Part shown: piece by piece, positions 52,156 to 60,022 of the stretch
How positions within the stretch are numbered: position 1 is the first letter of the stretch
Layout: each line of letters begins with the position of its first letter
DNA from: Fulvivirga sediminis
Lineage (GTDB): Bacteria; Bacteroidota; Bacteroidia; Cytophagales; Cyclobacteriaceae
Direction: 5' to 3'
Assembly (NCBI RefSeq): GCF_016757215.1
Contig: NZ_JAESIY010000003.1
Span: forward strand, 62,001-126,000
DNA length: 64,000 bases
The notes under the pieces: model-generated
Told to the model about the DNA's origin: nothing
Database searches by the model: none
The model's input: the letters and a program-made list of their open reading frames with translations, nothing else
Made by a program: the position numbers and the translations under genes

Positions 52156-52834
52156 GCACAGATAAGTTCAAAATTAAATTGGGATCAGGGCAATTGTCAA
52201 GGTAGAAATCTTTTTCGGAAGGTTTCGCTACTCCAGGATAGTCTCCTTGCATGTCTTGCATATTTTTAATGATCTGAAAATGTAGGTGAGGAGGCCAATG
52301 TACATTTTCTTCAAAATCTCCTAAAGTGGCTATCTGTTCGCCTTTTTTAATCTCTTTACCAACAAAAATATTTTCTAATGAGCTTTTACTCAGGTGGCCA
52401 TAGAGCAAATAAAAAGTATAGTTCTCTAATTCATGTTCTACAATAATAGTAGGGCCATAATCACCAGTAGTCGCATTATTAGCAAAGCTATGGATTTTTC
52501 CTGCTAAGGGAGAGTGAATGGCTGTGCCAGCTGCATCCCAAATGTCAATTCCCAAGTGGATGGATCGTGCTTCCTGATCAGGTCTATCAAATACATTATT
52601 GTTTCTGTAAATAACCCTATCTTCTCCATAACCACCCAGCGCTGTTCTGTAATGGTTAGCATTTAGTTGCTCTTGAATGTAAGCGTCAAGTAGCTTCGGA
52701 CTCTTGAGCTGAGCTACCTCTCTGTTGCTATCACTCAAATCAATCAGCCACACGTTCTCTTGGTTAACATCGTAAGGCATTACAGCCGAAAAGTCTTTAT
52801 TGTGTTTAGATAAGATTGATTCTAAATTTTTCAT
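52145..52834 (-). CDS. M23-family peptidase domain protein without signal peptide
   Basis: 229 residues. The M23 zinc site is visible: HLGIDIW (His, Asp), YGHLSKSS and PPHLHFQI (His-x-His). The region VIYRNNNVFDRPDQEARSIHLGIDIWDAAGTAI is where LytM-type domains begin. There is no signal peptide (MKNLESILSKHNKDFSAVMPYDV), so a cytoplasmic location is likely, odd for a peptidoglycan endopeptidase. Related domains occur fused to aminotransferases in other genomes, hinting at a non-wall function (inference). Confidence 0.88.
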   Translation of the reverse strand: MKNLESILSKHNKDFSAVMPYDVNQENVWLIDLSDSNREVAQLKSPKLLDAYIQEQLNANHYRTALGGYGEDRVIYRNNNVFDRPDQEARSIHLGIDIWDAAGTAIHSPLAGKIHSFANNATTGDYGPTIIVEHELENYTFYLLYGHLSKSSLENIFVGKEIKKGEQIATLGDFEENVHWPPHLHFQIIKNMQDMQGDYPGVAKPSEKDFYLDNCPDPNLILNLSVLNK

Positions 52835-53178
52835 CTCGTATTACTTAGCCAATGGGTTCAAATTAAACAAACAAAGAGCAGAAATGGCAGGTTTGAGCCA
52901 TTAAGTTTGAAAGATCAACAGGATTAAAAGTGGATTTTAGTAAAACCTTCCTTAAGCACAATTGGGAGGCCATACTCTTATGGGATAGTGTTTTCTTACT
53001 CTCAGGGTATGGGGTGATCCGTACATTAAAGTTTGTGAAGTATTTGTCGTTAATTGTAATTATAGAAGATTATCATTCATCAGAGTCATCATTTAGTCAA
53101 TAGTTTTCTGGGTACTCAGGGTATTCCCTTAATCTCTTTAGGGGAATCAACCACTATTAAAATACGAAATTACACCGA
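52835..53178. other. Long non-coding gap before the chemosensory operon
   Basis: No convincing gene. A GTG-started frame of about 57 codons from 52931 has no ribosome site or coding look. A weak hairpin is present: ATTCCCTTAA (53123-53132) with TTTAGGGGAAT (53137-53147). The right end leads into the operon promoter at 53179-53208. The rest looks like untranscribed spacer or an upstream regulatory region. Confidence 0.5.
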
Positions 53179-53208
53179 TTGAATGAGTGCCCTCAAAAGA
53201 TACCTTTG
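53179..53208 (+). promoter_or_regulatory. Bacteroidota-type promoter of the chemosensory operon
   Basis: TTG at 53179-53181, 19 bases, then TACCTTTG at 53201-53208, a perfect TAnnTTTG. Same spacing as the 6S-like RNA and SPOR promoters. Transcription would start near 53214, 47 bases before the receptor ATG at 53261. Confidence 0.7.
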
Positions 53209-53260
53209 TAATACATCAATGGAATAAAAATCCACTTTTTGGAACAAAATAGGTATAACA

Positions 53261-55621
53261 ATGGCACTCGAAAAAAAGGAACAAAAAGAAGAAATTGCTA
53301 TTAAAAAAAATAGTAATGGTAAAGTTACTTCTGGTAAGCCTGCTAAAAGCTCTACTGAAAATGTAGATTTTTTGCAGGTACTGGAGGGCGCAGCTCTTCC
53401 TGTAGTAATGACGAACACAAAAGATGAGATTATATATTTCAACGAGTCGGCGGAAGAGCTTTTTGGCTACGAGAGAGAGGAAGTAATAGGAAATCCTACT
53501 TCTATGCTTGTACCTCCCCAAGAAGAAGAAATTGAAGCGCCTGAGCTAGAAAACGGTGTGTCCATGGAATCAAAAGTCCTAACCAAAGAGGGAAAGATAT
53601 TAGACGTATGGTTTACTCGTAGTGAAAGTATCAATAACAACGAGAAAATTTTCACTGCTTTTATTCAAGATATTAGTAAGCGAAAAGAGTTAGAAGAACA
53701 GTTTCAGGATCAGTTAGAAGAATCGAAAGCTCAGGAGGAGGAGATGAGGCAGAACATGGAAGAACTTGCTGCCACACAGGAGGAGATGCAGAGAAGGCAA
53801 TTGGAAATGGAGCATCTAAAATCAAGTGTTGATGCAGGTTGGGCTTCTATCGAATTTGAACCAGATGGAACCATTATAACAGCCAATCAGAATTTTTTAG
53901 ACGTCTTAGGTTATAGTACTCCGGAAGAAATCGCAGGTAAACATCACCGTATTTTTTGCGAGAAGGAGTATGCTGAGTCGTATGAATATAAACAGCTTTG
54001 GAATCAGTTGGCGGCTGGTAAAATCCAATCAGGAGAGTTTAAAAGAATAACCTCTATGGGAAATCCTGTATGGATCAATGCTTCTTATACACCAGTAAGA
54101 GATGTGGAGGGACGGGTGGTTAAGGTGATTAAAATAGCTTCTGATATTACTGACATGGTGGAGGCTAGAACGCAAGGTGAAAATATTAAAAAAGCAGTAG
54201 ATGCAGGTTGGGCATATATTGAATTTGAGCCAGCTGGTACTGTAGTCGGTTGTAATCAAAATTTTCTAAAAACCTTTGGGTATAAGGATCAGTCAGAAAT
54301 AGAAGGTGAGCATCATCGTATATTTTGTGATTCCAAATATACCGCTTCGCATGAGTACACTCAATTTTGGAAAGACCTTGCCAATGGTATAAATAAAAAT
54401 GGTGAGTACGCCAGGATTAGGAAGGATGGGAAGCTGATATGGTTACAAGCAGCATATACTCCCGTAAGGAATGCTAAGGGAGAAATAGAAAAGGTGATAA
54501 AAATAGCTGCAGATATTTCTGAAGTGAAACTACCTGTGTTAGAAGTGAGCAAAATAATTGGTGAAATGGCACAGGGAGATCTAACCAAAAAGTTTGATTT
54601 TGATTCTGATGGTTATGTGAAAGAAATGGGTGATGCTCTTAATGTGGCAATAGAAAATTTAAATGCATTATTAGGAACCATTGATGAGAGTGCCAGGCAG
54701 GTGGCTAGTGCAGCAGATAATATGAAGGGTAGAACTGACGGGATGAAAAATAATACTGCTGAAATGGCCTCTGCCATCTCTCAAATGGCAAAAGGAGCTC
54801 AAGATCAGGCTCAAAGAACGGATGAGTCATCCAAGCTTGCAGAGCAGGTATTGGAATCAGCAATGAGTATGGAGACAAAATCTGAAATTATTAATAAAGC
54901 TGCGGAGAAAGGGGTGAGTAGTTGTGAAGAAGGTCTGAAAATGATTAAGAACTTGGTGAATAATATGAGTGGTATCAATGATTCTGCTTCTCTTACCTCT
55001 CAATCTATTCAAATACTAACAGGAAGAGCTGAAGAAATTGGTAGAACCTTGAATGTAATTACCGACATAGCAGCTCAAACTAATCTATTAGCACTTAATG
55101 CTGCAATAGAAGCTGCCAGGGCCGGAGACGCCGGTAGGGGCTTTGCTGTAGTGGCAGAAGAAATAAGGAAGCTAGCCGAAGATTCTAGAAAATCGGCTGT
55201 GGATATTGAGAAGATTATAGGAGATGTACAGAAAGATACTCAATCAGCCTCTAAGGCCATTGATATCATGACATCAAGTGTTAAAGATGGAACTGGAGCT
55301 ACGAAAGAAGCAGAGAAGATTTTTGAAGAAATATCTACATCATCTGCAGAAACATTGGAGTTGAGCAAGTTCATAAAAGAGGCGAGTTCATCTCAGAAAT
55401 CTTCTGTAGATATAGTAGCTAAAAATATTGAGCAAATAGTGGTAGTGGCAGAAGAAACTGCTGCTGGCACCGAAGAAATAGCCACATCATCAGCCTCTCT
55501 TAATGGTGCCATGGAAGATGTCTCTGCCTCCAGCAGCCAGCTTACACAAATATCTCTTGAGTTAAAACAACGCGTTAACAAATTCAAACTGAAAAATCAT
55601 GCAGAGTTTACAAGAAGATAA
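53261..55621 (+). CDS. Soluble methyl-accepting chemotaxis protein with three PAS domains
   Basis: 786 residues and no membrane segment, so a cytoplasmic receptor. A lysine-rich start leads to PAS1 (about 35-145, [25 protein letters not shown]), the signalling helix (about 160-190, [21 protein letters not shown]), PAS2 (about 190-300) and PAS3 (about 310-420), the last two alike ([34 protein letters not shown]), then a HAMP-like turn ([14 protein letters not shown]) and the methyl-accepting coiled coil (about 480-780) with the conserved tip [20 protein letters not shown]. It should signal to CheA/CheW and be modified by CheR/CheB; no C-terminal CheR-binding pentapeptide (the tail ends HAEFTRR). 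PAS cofactor unknown. Confidence 0.94.
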   Translation: MALEKKEQKEEIAIKKNSNGKVTSGKPAKSSTENVDFLQVLEGAALPVVMTNTKDEIIYFNESAEELFGYEREEVIGNPTSMLVPPQEEEIEAPELENGVSMESKVLTKEGKILDVWFTRSESINNNEKIFTAFIQDISKRKELEEQFQDQLEESKAQEEEMRQNMEELAATQEEMQRRQLEMEHLKSSVDAGWASIEFEPDGTIITANQNFLDVLGYSTPEEIAGKHHRIFCEKEYAESYEYKQLWNQLAAGKIQSGEFKRITSMGNPVWINASYTPVRDVEGRVVKVIKIASDITDMVEARTQGENIKKAVDAGWAYIEFEPAGTVVGCNQNFLKTFGYKDQSEIEGEHHRIFCDSKYTASHEYTQFWKDLANGINKNGEYARIRKDGKLIWLQAAYTPVRNAKGEIEKVIKIAADISEVKLPVLEVSKIIGEMAQGDLTKKFDFDSDGYVKEMGDALNVAIENLNALLGTIDESARQVASAADNMKGRTDGMKNNTAEMASAISQMAKGAQDQAQRTDESSKLAEQVLESAMSMETKSEIINKAAEKGVSSCEEGLKMIKNLVNNMSGINDSASLTSQSIQILTGRAEEIGRTLNVITDIAAQTNLLALNAAIEAARAGDAGRGFAVVAEEIRKLAEDSRKSAVDIEKIIGDVQKDTQSASKAIDIMTSSVKDGTGATKEAEKIFEEISTSSAETLELSKFIKEASSSQKSSVDIVAKNIEQIVVVAEETAAGTEEIATSSASLNGAMEDVSASSSQLTQISLELKQRVNKFKLKNHAEFTRR

Positions 55622-55625
55622 GTCC

Positions 55626-56147
55626 ATGAAAAAAAAGGCTCAGCCTAAAGAAAAGGAGGGTGAGCAGAAGGGTAGAGCAATGCAAATAGTAGTGTTTAAG
55701 CAGGGGGACGAGGAGTTTGCTATGCATATAGACCAGATTAAGGAAGTAGTTATTACGCCCAGCATTGCCAGAATGCCTCAAACCCCGGATTTTGTATTAG
55801 GAGTAGCCAATATAAGAGGCAACATTATCGCCATTTTGGATCTGGAAAAGAAATTCGGTTTTCAAAAGGATGAACAAAGAACTCTTGGAGGAAAGAATTT
55901 CACTTTGGTAATAGAAAGTGAAGAGTTTAAAATGGGAGTTTTAGTAAAAGAAGTGCCAAATACACTAACTGTATATGAAAGTGAGATAGAGGAAAGTTTG
56001 AATGTGATTCATGATTCTTCTATGGAGCAAAACTATATCAAAGGCATTGTTAAAAAAGAAGGTCGACTCATCATCATGATCGATACTCTGAAAATAGTTA
56101 CGGAATCAGAAATGAATGCTGTAGCTCAAGCTGTTGTATCAAATTAA
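55626..56147 (+). CDS. cheW: CheW-type coupling protein
   Basis: A frame opens at 55599 inside the receptor gene, but the ATG at 55626 lies 5 bases after its stop and gives the usual start; 173 residues. A lysine-rich tail of 18 residues leads to the CheW domain: MQIVVFKQGDEEFAMHIDQIKEVV, ITPSIARMPQTPDFVLGVANIRGNIIAILDL (the NxRG loop), MGVLVKEV and IVKKEGRLIIMIDTLKIV. CheW links receptors to CheA. It is 12 bases before the CheY gene and part of the same operon. Confidence 0.93.
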   Translation: MKKKAQPKEKEGEQKGRAMQIVVFKQGDEEFAMHIDQIKEVVITPSIARMPQTPDFVLGVANIRGNIIAILDLEKKFGFQKDEQRTLGGKNFTLVIESEEFKMGVLVKEVPNTLTVYESEIEESLNVIHDSSMEQNYIKGIVKKEGRLIIMIDTLKIVTESEMNAVAQAVVSN

Positions 56148-56158
56148 ATTAAATCAAT

Positions 56159-56515
56159 ATGTCCAAGAATGTATTAATCGTTGATGATTCGCTCTATATG
56201 CGAAAAATCATTAAAGATGCTATGGAAGCCAATGGCTATAATGTGATAGGCCAAGCTGCAAATGGAGAGGAGGCTATAGACATGGCTTTTGATCTTATGC
56301 CTGATCTAATTACTCTGGATAATATTTTACCTGATATGATAGGTACTGATATTCTTAAGGTGTATAAAGAAGAGGGCCTTAAATCTAAAGTGATAATGAT
56401 TAGTGCCGTGGGGCAGGAGTCTGTAGTTAATGAAGGCATATCTTTGGGTGCGGTTGATTATTTAGTGAAACCATTTACTAATGAACAGCTCATTGCAGCT
56501 ATAGCAAAAACTTAG
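56159..56515 (+). CDS. cheY: CheY-type single-domain response regulator
   Basis: 118 residues, one receiver domain: NVLIVDDSLYMRKIIKD (acid pocket Asp9, Asp10), phospho-acceptor Asp54 in LITLDNILPDM, Ser82 in VIMISAVGQ, and Lys104 in YLVKPFTNEQ. The residue after Asp54 is Asn, which is common enough. The absence of any effector domain means it acts by binding a partner, such as a motor or adhesion protein. Lies between cheW and cheB. Confidence 0.95.
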   Translation: MSKNVLIVDDSLYMRKIIKDAMEANGYNVIGQAANGEEAIDMAFDLMPDLITLDNILPDMIGTDILKVYKEEGLKSKVIMISAVGQESVVNEGISLGAVDYLVKPFTNEQLIAAIAKT

Positions 56516-56520
56516 GCTCT

Positions 56521-57546
56521 ATGATTAAGGCACTGATCGTAGAAGATTCTGGATTTATGCGAATACGCATTTCTGATGTTTTGCGTTCAGCCGGAATAGT
56601 TCAAGTGATAGGAACAGCTAAAAATGGAGACGAAGGGCTAAAAGCTATAAAACTTAAAAAACCAGATGTGGTCATAACAGACATGGTTATGCCGGAATAC
56701 GATGGTTTGTATTTGGTGAAAAAAGCCATGAAGGAGAGTCCTGTACCCATTATTTTATTGAGTTCACTTGAAAGAAAAAGCACTCAGGTATTTGAAGCCT
56801 TGGCTCTGGGAGCTTTTGAGTTTTTAGATAAGCCAAAGAGTGAAAGGGGGCTTGGTTTTAATAAACCTCTAATAGATTTGGTGAAAGCTGCTGTGGGAGT
56901 AGATGTAGAAACCTTAAAAAAGTCGGCCCCTACTCGTAATAATTTAGAGCATACCTTTAATGATCTTCTTAATTACGAAATAGTGGCAGTAGGAGCATCT
57001 ACAGGAGGGCCGGGAGCAATAGAAATATTTTTGAAAGGTCTACCAGCTAATTTTCCTGTACCTATAGTGATAGCTCAGCACATGCCTCAAAGGTTTATAG
57101 AATCATTTGCCCTTAGGTTAAACGCATTAACTAATCTTAATGTGAAAGTAGCAGAAGTAGGAGAGAGACTCCAGCCTAATTATATCTACCTGTGTTCGGG
57201 TGAATTTAACACCGAAATAGTTAGAAGCCAGGAAACTGAACAAACTCTCTTTGCTAAAAAGAAAAGCAAATTTAAAGAGTTTAATGACCCTTCAGTGGAT
57301 TGTCTTTTTCTTTCAGTAGCAGAGGTATATAAGAACAAGGCTATAGCAGTCATTATGACAGGAATGGGCAAAGATGGTATGGAAGGCATCTGTAAAATTA
57401 AGGAACAGGGAGGTCTTTCTATTGCACAAAATGAAAAGAGCTGTGTGGTATATGGAATGCCAAAAGCAGTGGTAGAAGCCAAAGCTGCTGATTATGTAGT
57501 ACATATAGATGAAATACCAGGATTTGTAACCAGCTGTTTTAGTTAA
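56521..57546 (+). CDS. cheB: Chemotaxis-specific methylesterase CheB
   Basis: 341 residues. N-terminal receiver (1-125) with VEDSGFMRIRI and Asp54 in VITDMVMPEYDG; linker; C-terminal methylesterase (about 150-341) with the catalytic triad Ser160 in VGASTGGPG, His187 in IAQHMPQRF and Asp285 in MTGMGKDGMEGI. CheB removes methyl groups from receptor glutamates after phosphorylation by CheA, counteracting CheR. Start ATG 5 bases after cheY. Confidence 0.96.
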   Translation: MIKALIVEDSGFMRIRISDVLRSAGIVQVIGTAKNGDEGLKAIKLKKPDVVITDMVMPEYDGLYLVKKAMKESPVPIILLSSLERKSTQVFEALALGAFEFLDKPKSERGLGFNKPLIDLVKAAVGVDVETLKKSAPTRNNLEHTFNDLLNYEIVAVGASTGGPGAIEIFLKGLPANFPVPIVIAQHMPQRFIESFALRLNALTNLNVKVAEVGERLQPNYIYLCSGEFNTEIVRSQETEQTLFAKKKSKFKEFNDPSVDCLFLSVAEVYKNKAIAVIMTGMGKDGMEGICKIKEQGGLSIAQNEKSCVVYGMPKAVVEAKAADYVVHIDEIPGFVTSCFS

Positions 57547-57558
57547 CCAATCAAGATT

Positions 57559-59400
57559 ATGAAATCAAATGATGAAGAATACAGAGAGATTTTTTTAGCT
57601 GAGGCTCTGGAGAATTTTGAGGAGATTAATAAAGTATTGACTCAGCTTGAAAAGAAGCCAACAGACACAGCTTATATTAATACTCTGTTTAGAATTACTC
57701 ATACCATGAAAGGAAATGCCACAGCTATGGGTTTTGAAGGGATTAGTTCTCTTACTCATGTAATGGAGGATCTTTTTGGAGAGGTGAGAAACAAGAAAAT
57801 AGAGTTAGATAGTGAAATATTTGCTGCTCTTTTTAAAGCAGTAGATGTGCTGGAGGCATTAATAGGTGCTATAAAAACCGGACAAAAAGTTCAGTTTAGA
57901 GGTATTCAAACAAAGCTCAAAGTAATTATAGAAAGAGCAACTACAGACACGCCGAGTGGAGTAGCATCAGAAAAAGAAGAAGATAGTGATAGTCTGAAGC
58001 CTGAATCATCCAAAGACACAAACAGCAAGAAAAAAGAAAAAGCTACTTCAAAAGATAAGAAAAATAATAAGCCTAAACAGGAAGAAAAAGAGTCTTTAAA
58101 GGTAATTGAGGAGATTCTAGATGATGCTGAAGCAGAGGAAGAAGAAGTTGATTTACCTTTATCTGATTCAAAAATTGTGGTTTCTGACTTGGTGCATGTG
58201 CCTGTGCGAAAGCTTGATAATTTATTAAATCTGGTCGGTGAACTAATTATAGAACGGGATAGGATTCTGGCTTCTTATAGTACCAATGCTCACTCTAGCG
58301 AATTTTCAAGGTTAAATAGAATATCTTCTGATTTGCAGTATTCAGTGATGGATGTTCGGTTGGTGCAGGTAGGTTTTTTATTTAATAAGTTTCATAGGGT
58401 AGTGAGAGATGCGGCCAATCTTGAAAGTAAAAAGGTGAGGCTTGAGCTCTCAGGGGTAGATACGGAAATAGATCGAAATATATTACAGATAATAAGTGAT
58501 TCATTAATTCATCTGATTAGAAATTCGGTAAGTCACGGAATTGAACCTCCGGAAGAACGTGAAGCTCATAATAAGGCAGAAGAAGGAGTTATTTCTCTAA
58601 GTGCTTTTAATGACAGTGATGGTGTGGTAATAGAAATTAAAGATGATGGCAAAGGTATAGATATAGAAAAAGTCAAAAAGAAAGCCATAGAAAATGGGCT
58701 TGTTACGCAAGAGCTACTTTCTCTAATGAGCATGGATGAAGTGCTTCTTATGATATTTGAACCGGGTTTTTCTACCAGAGAACAGGTGTCTGCTCTAAGT
58801 GGTAGGGGTGTAGGTATGGACGTTGTAAAGAAGGCCACAGATTCCATTGGTGGCAATATTAAAGTAACTACTCAGGAGAATGAAGGAACAACAATCCGTT
58901 TGAAGCTACCTGCTTCCATGGCAGTAAAAGGCACTCTCTTATGCATGCTTGAGGATCAAACATATGCAATACCGCTTTCCTATACAGAAGCAGTGGTGTC
59001 ACTATATAAAAAGGATCTCCATAAGTTGAGTAATGGGCTGGTGAGCACGTACTTGGGTAAAACAATTTCCGTAGTATTTCTGAAGGATTTGTTTGATCTA
59101 AGCAATGGCAAAAATCTCCATAAGAGGATATTACAATCTGGGTTCGATCATCTACATGCTGAGGCACAATTACATGTGGTTATTGTTTCTCATAATGGAA
59201 GAATTATAGGCTTGGTAGTTGATAAGCTCTTACAGCAAAAAGAGATAGTAGAAAAACCTCTTTTTAAACCGTTGGATAATATTAAAATACTTAGTGGGGT
59301 AACTATTTTGGGTAATGGTAAGGTATGCCCTGTACTTAATATCGCCTCCATAAATAATATGATTTTCACAGCTACTCTAGCTAATCAAAAAGTTTATTAA
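57559..59400 (+). CDS. cheA: Chemotaxis histidine kinase CheA without a recognisable P2 domain
   Basis: 613 residues. P1/Hpt (about 7-120) with His48 in RITHTMKGNATAMGF. Then a long charged linker (about 130-205: Glu/Lys/Asp/Ser-rich) where a P2 CheY-binding domain would sit. P3 dimerisation (about 206-270, VPVRKLDNLLNLVGELIIERDR), ATPase (about 285-460) with N box LIRNSVSHGIEPPEERE (Asn322), DGKGID and GRGVGMDVVKK, then a CheW-like domain (about 470-610, VKGTLLCMLEDQTYAIPLSY). The missing P2 suggests direct phosphotransfer to CheY or CheB without docking. 12 bases after cheB. Confidence 0.95.
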   Translation: MKSNDEEYREIFLAEALENFEEINKVLTQLEKKPTDTAYINTLFRITHTMKGNATAMGFEGISSLTHVMEDLFGEVRNKKIELDSEIFAALFKAVDVLEALIGAIKTGQKVQFRGIQTKLKVIIERATTDTPSGVASEKEEDSDSLKPESSKDTNSKKKEKATSKDKKNNKPKQEEKESLKVIEEILDDAEAEEEEVDLPLSDSKIVVSDLVHVPVRKLDNLLNLVGELIIERDRILASYSTNAHSSEFSRLNRISSDLQYSVMDVRLVQVGFLFNKFHRVVRDAANLESKKVRLELSGVDTEIDRNILQIISDSLIHLIRNSVSHGIEPPEEREAHNKAEEGVISLSAFNDSDGVVIEIKDDGKGIDIEKVKKKAIENGLVTQELLSLMSMDEVLLMIFEPGFSTREQVSALSGRGVGMDVVKKATDSIGGNIKVTTQENEGTTIRLKLPASMAVKGTLLCMLEDQTYAIPLSYTEAVVSLYKKDLHKLSNGLVSTYLGKTISVVFLKDLFDLSNGKNLHKRILQSGFDHLHAEAQLHVVIVSHNGRIIGLVVDKLLQQKEIVEKPLFKPLDNIKILSGVTILGNGKVCPVLNIASINNMIFTATLANQKVY

Positions 59401-59401
59401 A

Positions 59402-60022
59402 ATGAAATTAGATGCACATACAAAAGCTATAGCCATAGGTTTATTGGATAAAGGGTATAGAAATGCAGCCAATTCCTTCTCTACTCTTACGAATGAGGGT
59501 ATATCCATTAAGCCTACCAGAATAGAAATTCTTAATAATAATTGGAAAGCCCTCCAAAATCTAAAGTCGGATAAGGAGCTTATTTTGCTAACCACATCCA
59601 TTATGGGCGAAATGGCAGGTAAGAGCTACTTACTCTTCAATAAATTCGAGTCAGAAGAAATACACAAGGCTTGTATGCCTCATAAGGAAAATGAGGCAGC
59701 AAGGATAATGGAAACAGAAGCAATATTGATGGAGTTGGATAATATTCTATCAGCAGCTGTAATTACGGAATTTTCTAACTATCTTGATATAGCTATCTAT
59801 GGAGATGTGCCCAGGCTTTCAAGAACGGGACAGGAAGATCTTAAGGATTTACTGGCCAATGATTTGTCTAATATAGAATCAGAAGAATGTTTCATAGTTG
59901 CAGATACCGAATTTATTTCTGAAAATAATTCCAAGTTGAGACCTCAGTTTATATGGAAACTAACCTCTGATTTTCTTGATAGGATTGGAAATGTCGGTTC
60001 TAAACAAAAAGATTTAGTCTAA
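59402..60022 (+). CDS. CheC/CheX-like chemotaxis phosphatase homologue with altered active site
   Basis: 206 residues; not annotated by any strong motif, but residues 60-140 fit a CheC/CheX core: ILLTTSIMGEMAGKSYLLFN, then ELDNILSAAVITEFSNYL with the E-x-x-N pair Glu111 and Asn114, then P137. CheC family active sites follow D/S-x3-E-x2-N-x22-P; here the spacing from Asn114 to Pro137 is exactly 22, but the position four before Glu111 is Ala107, not D/S. It sits 1 base after cheA in the chemotaxis operon and its stop TAA shares the A with the next ATG. It may dephosphorylate CheY-P or be a binding-only relative (inference). Confidence 0.72.
   Translation: MKLDAHTKAIAIGLLDKGYRNAANSFSTLTNEGISIKPTRIEILNNNWKALQNLKSDKELILLTTSIMGEMAGKSYLLFNKFESEEIHKACMPHKENEAARIMETEAILMELDNILSAAVITEFSNYLDIAIYGDVPRLSRTGQEDLKDLLANDLSNIESEECFIVADTEFISENNSKLRPQFIWKLTSDFLDRIGNVGSKQKDLV

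Noticed and set aside
52931-53104. GTG-started frame of about 57 codons in the gap before the receptor gene
   Set aside because: No ribosome site, no domain, and its composition does not look coding.
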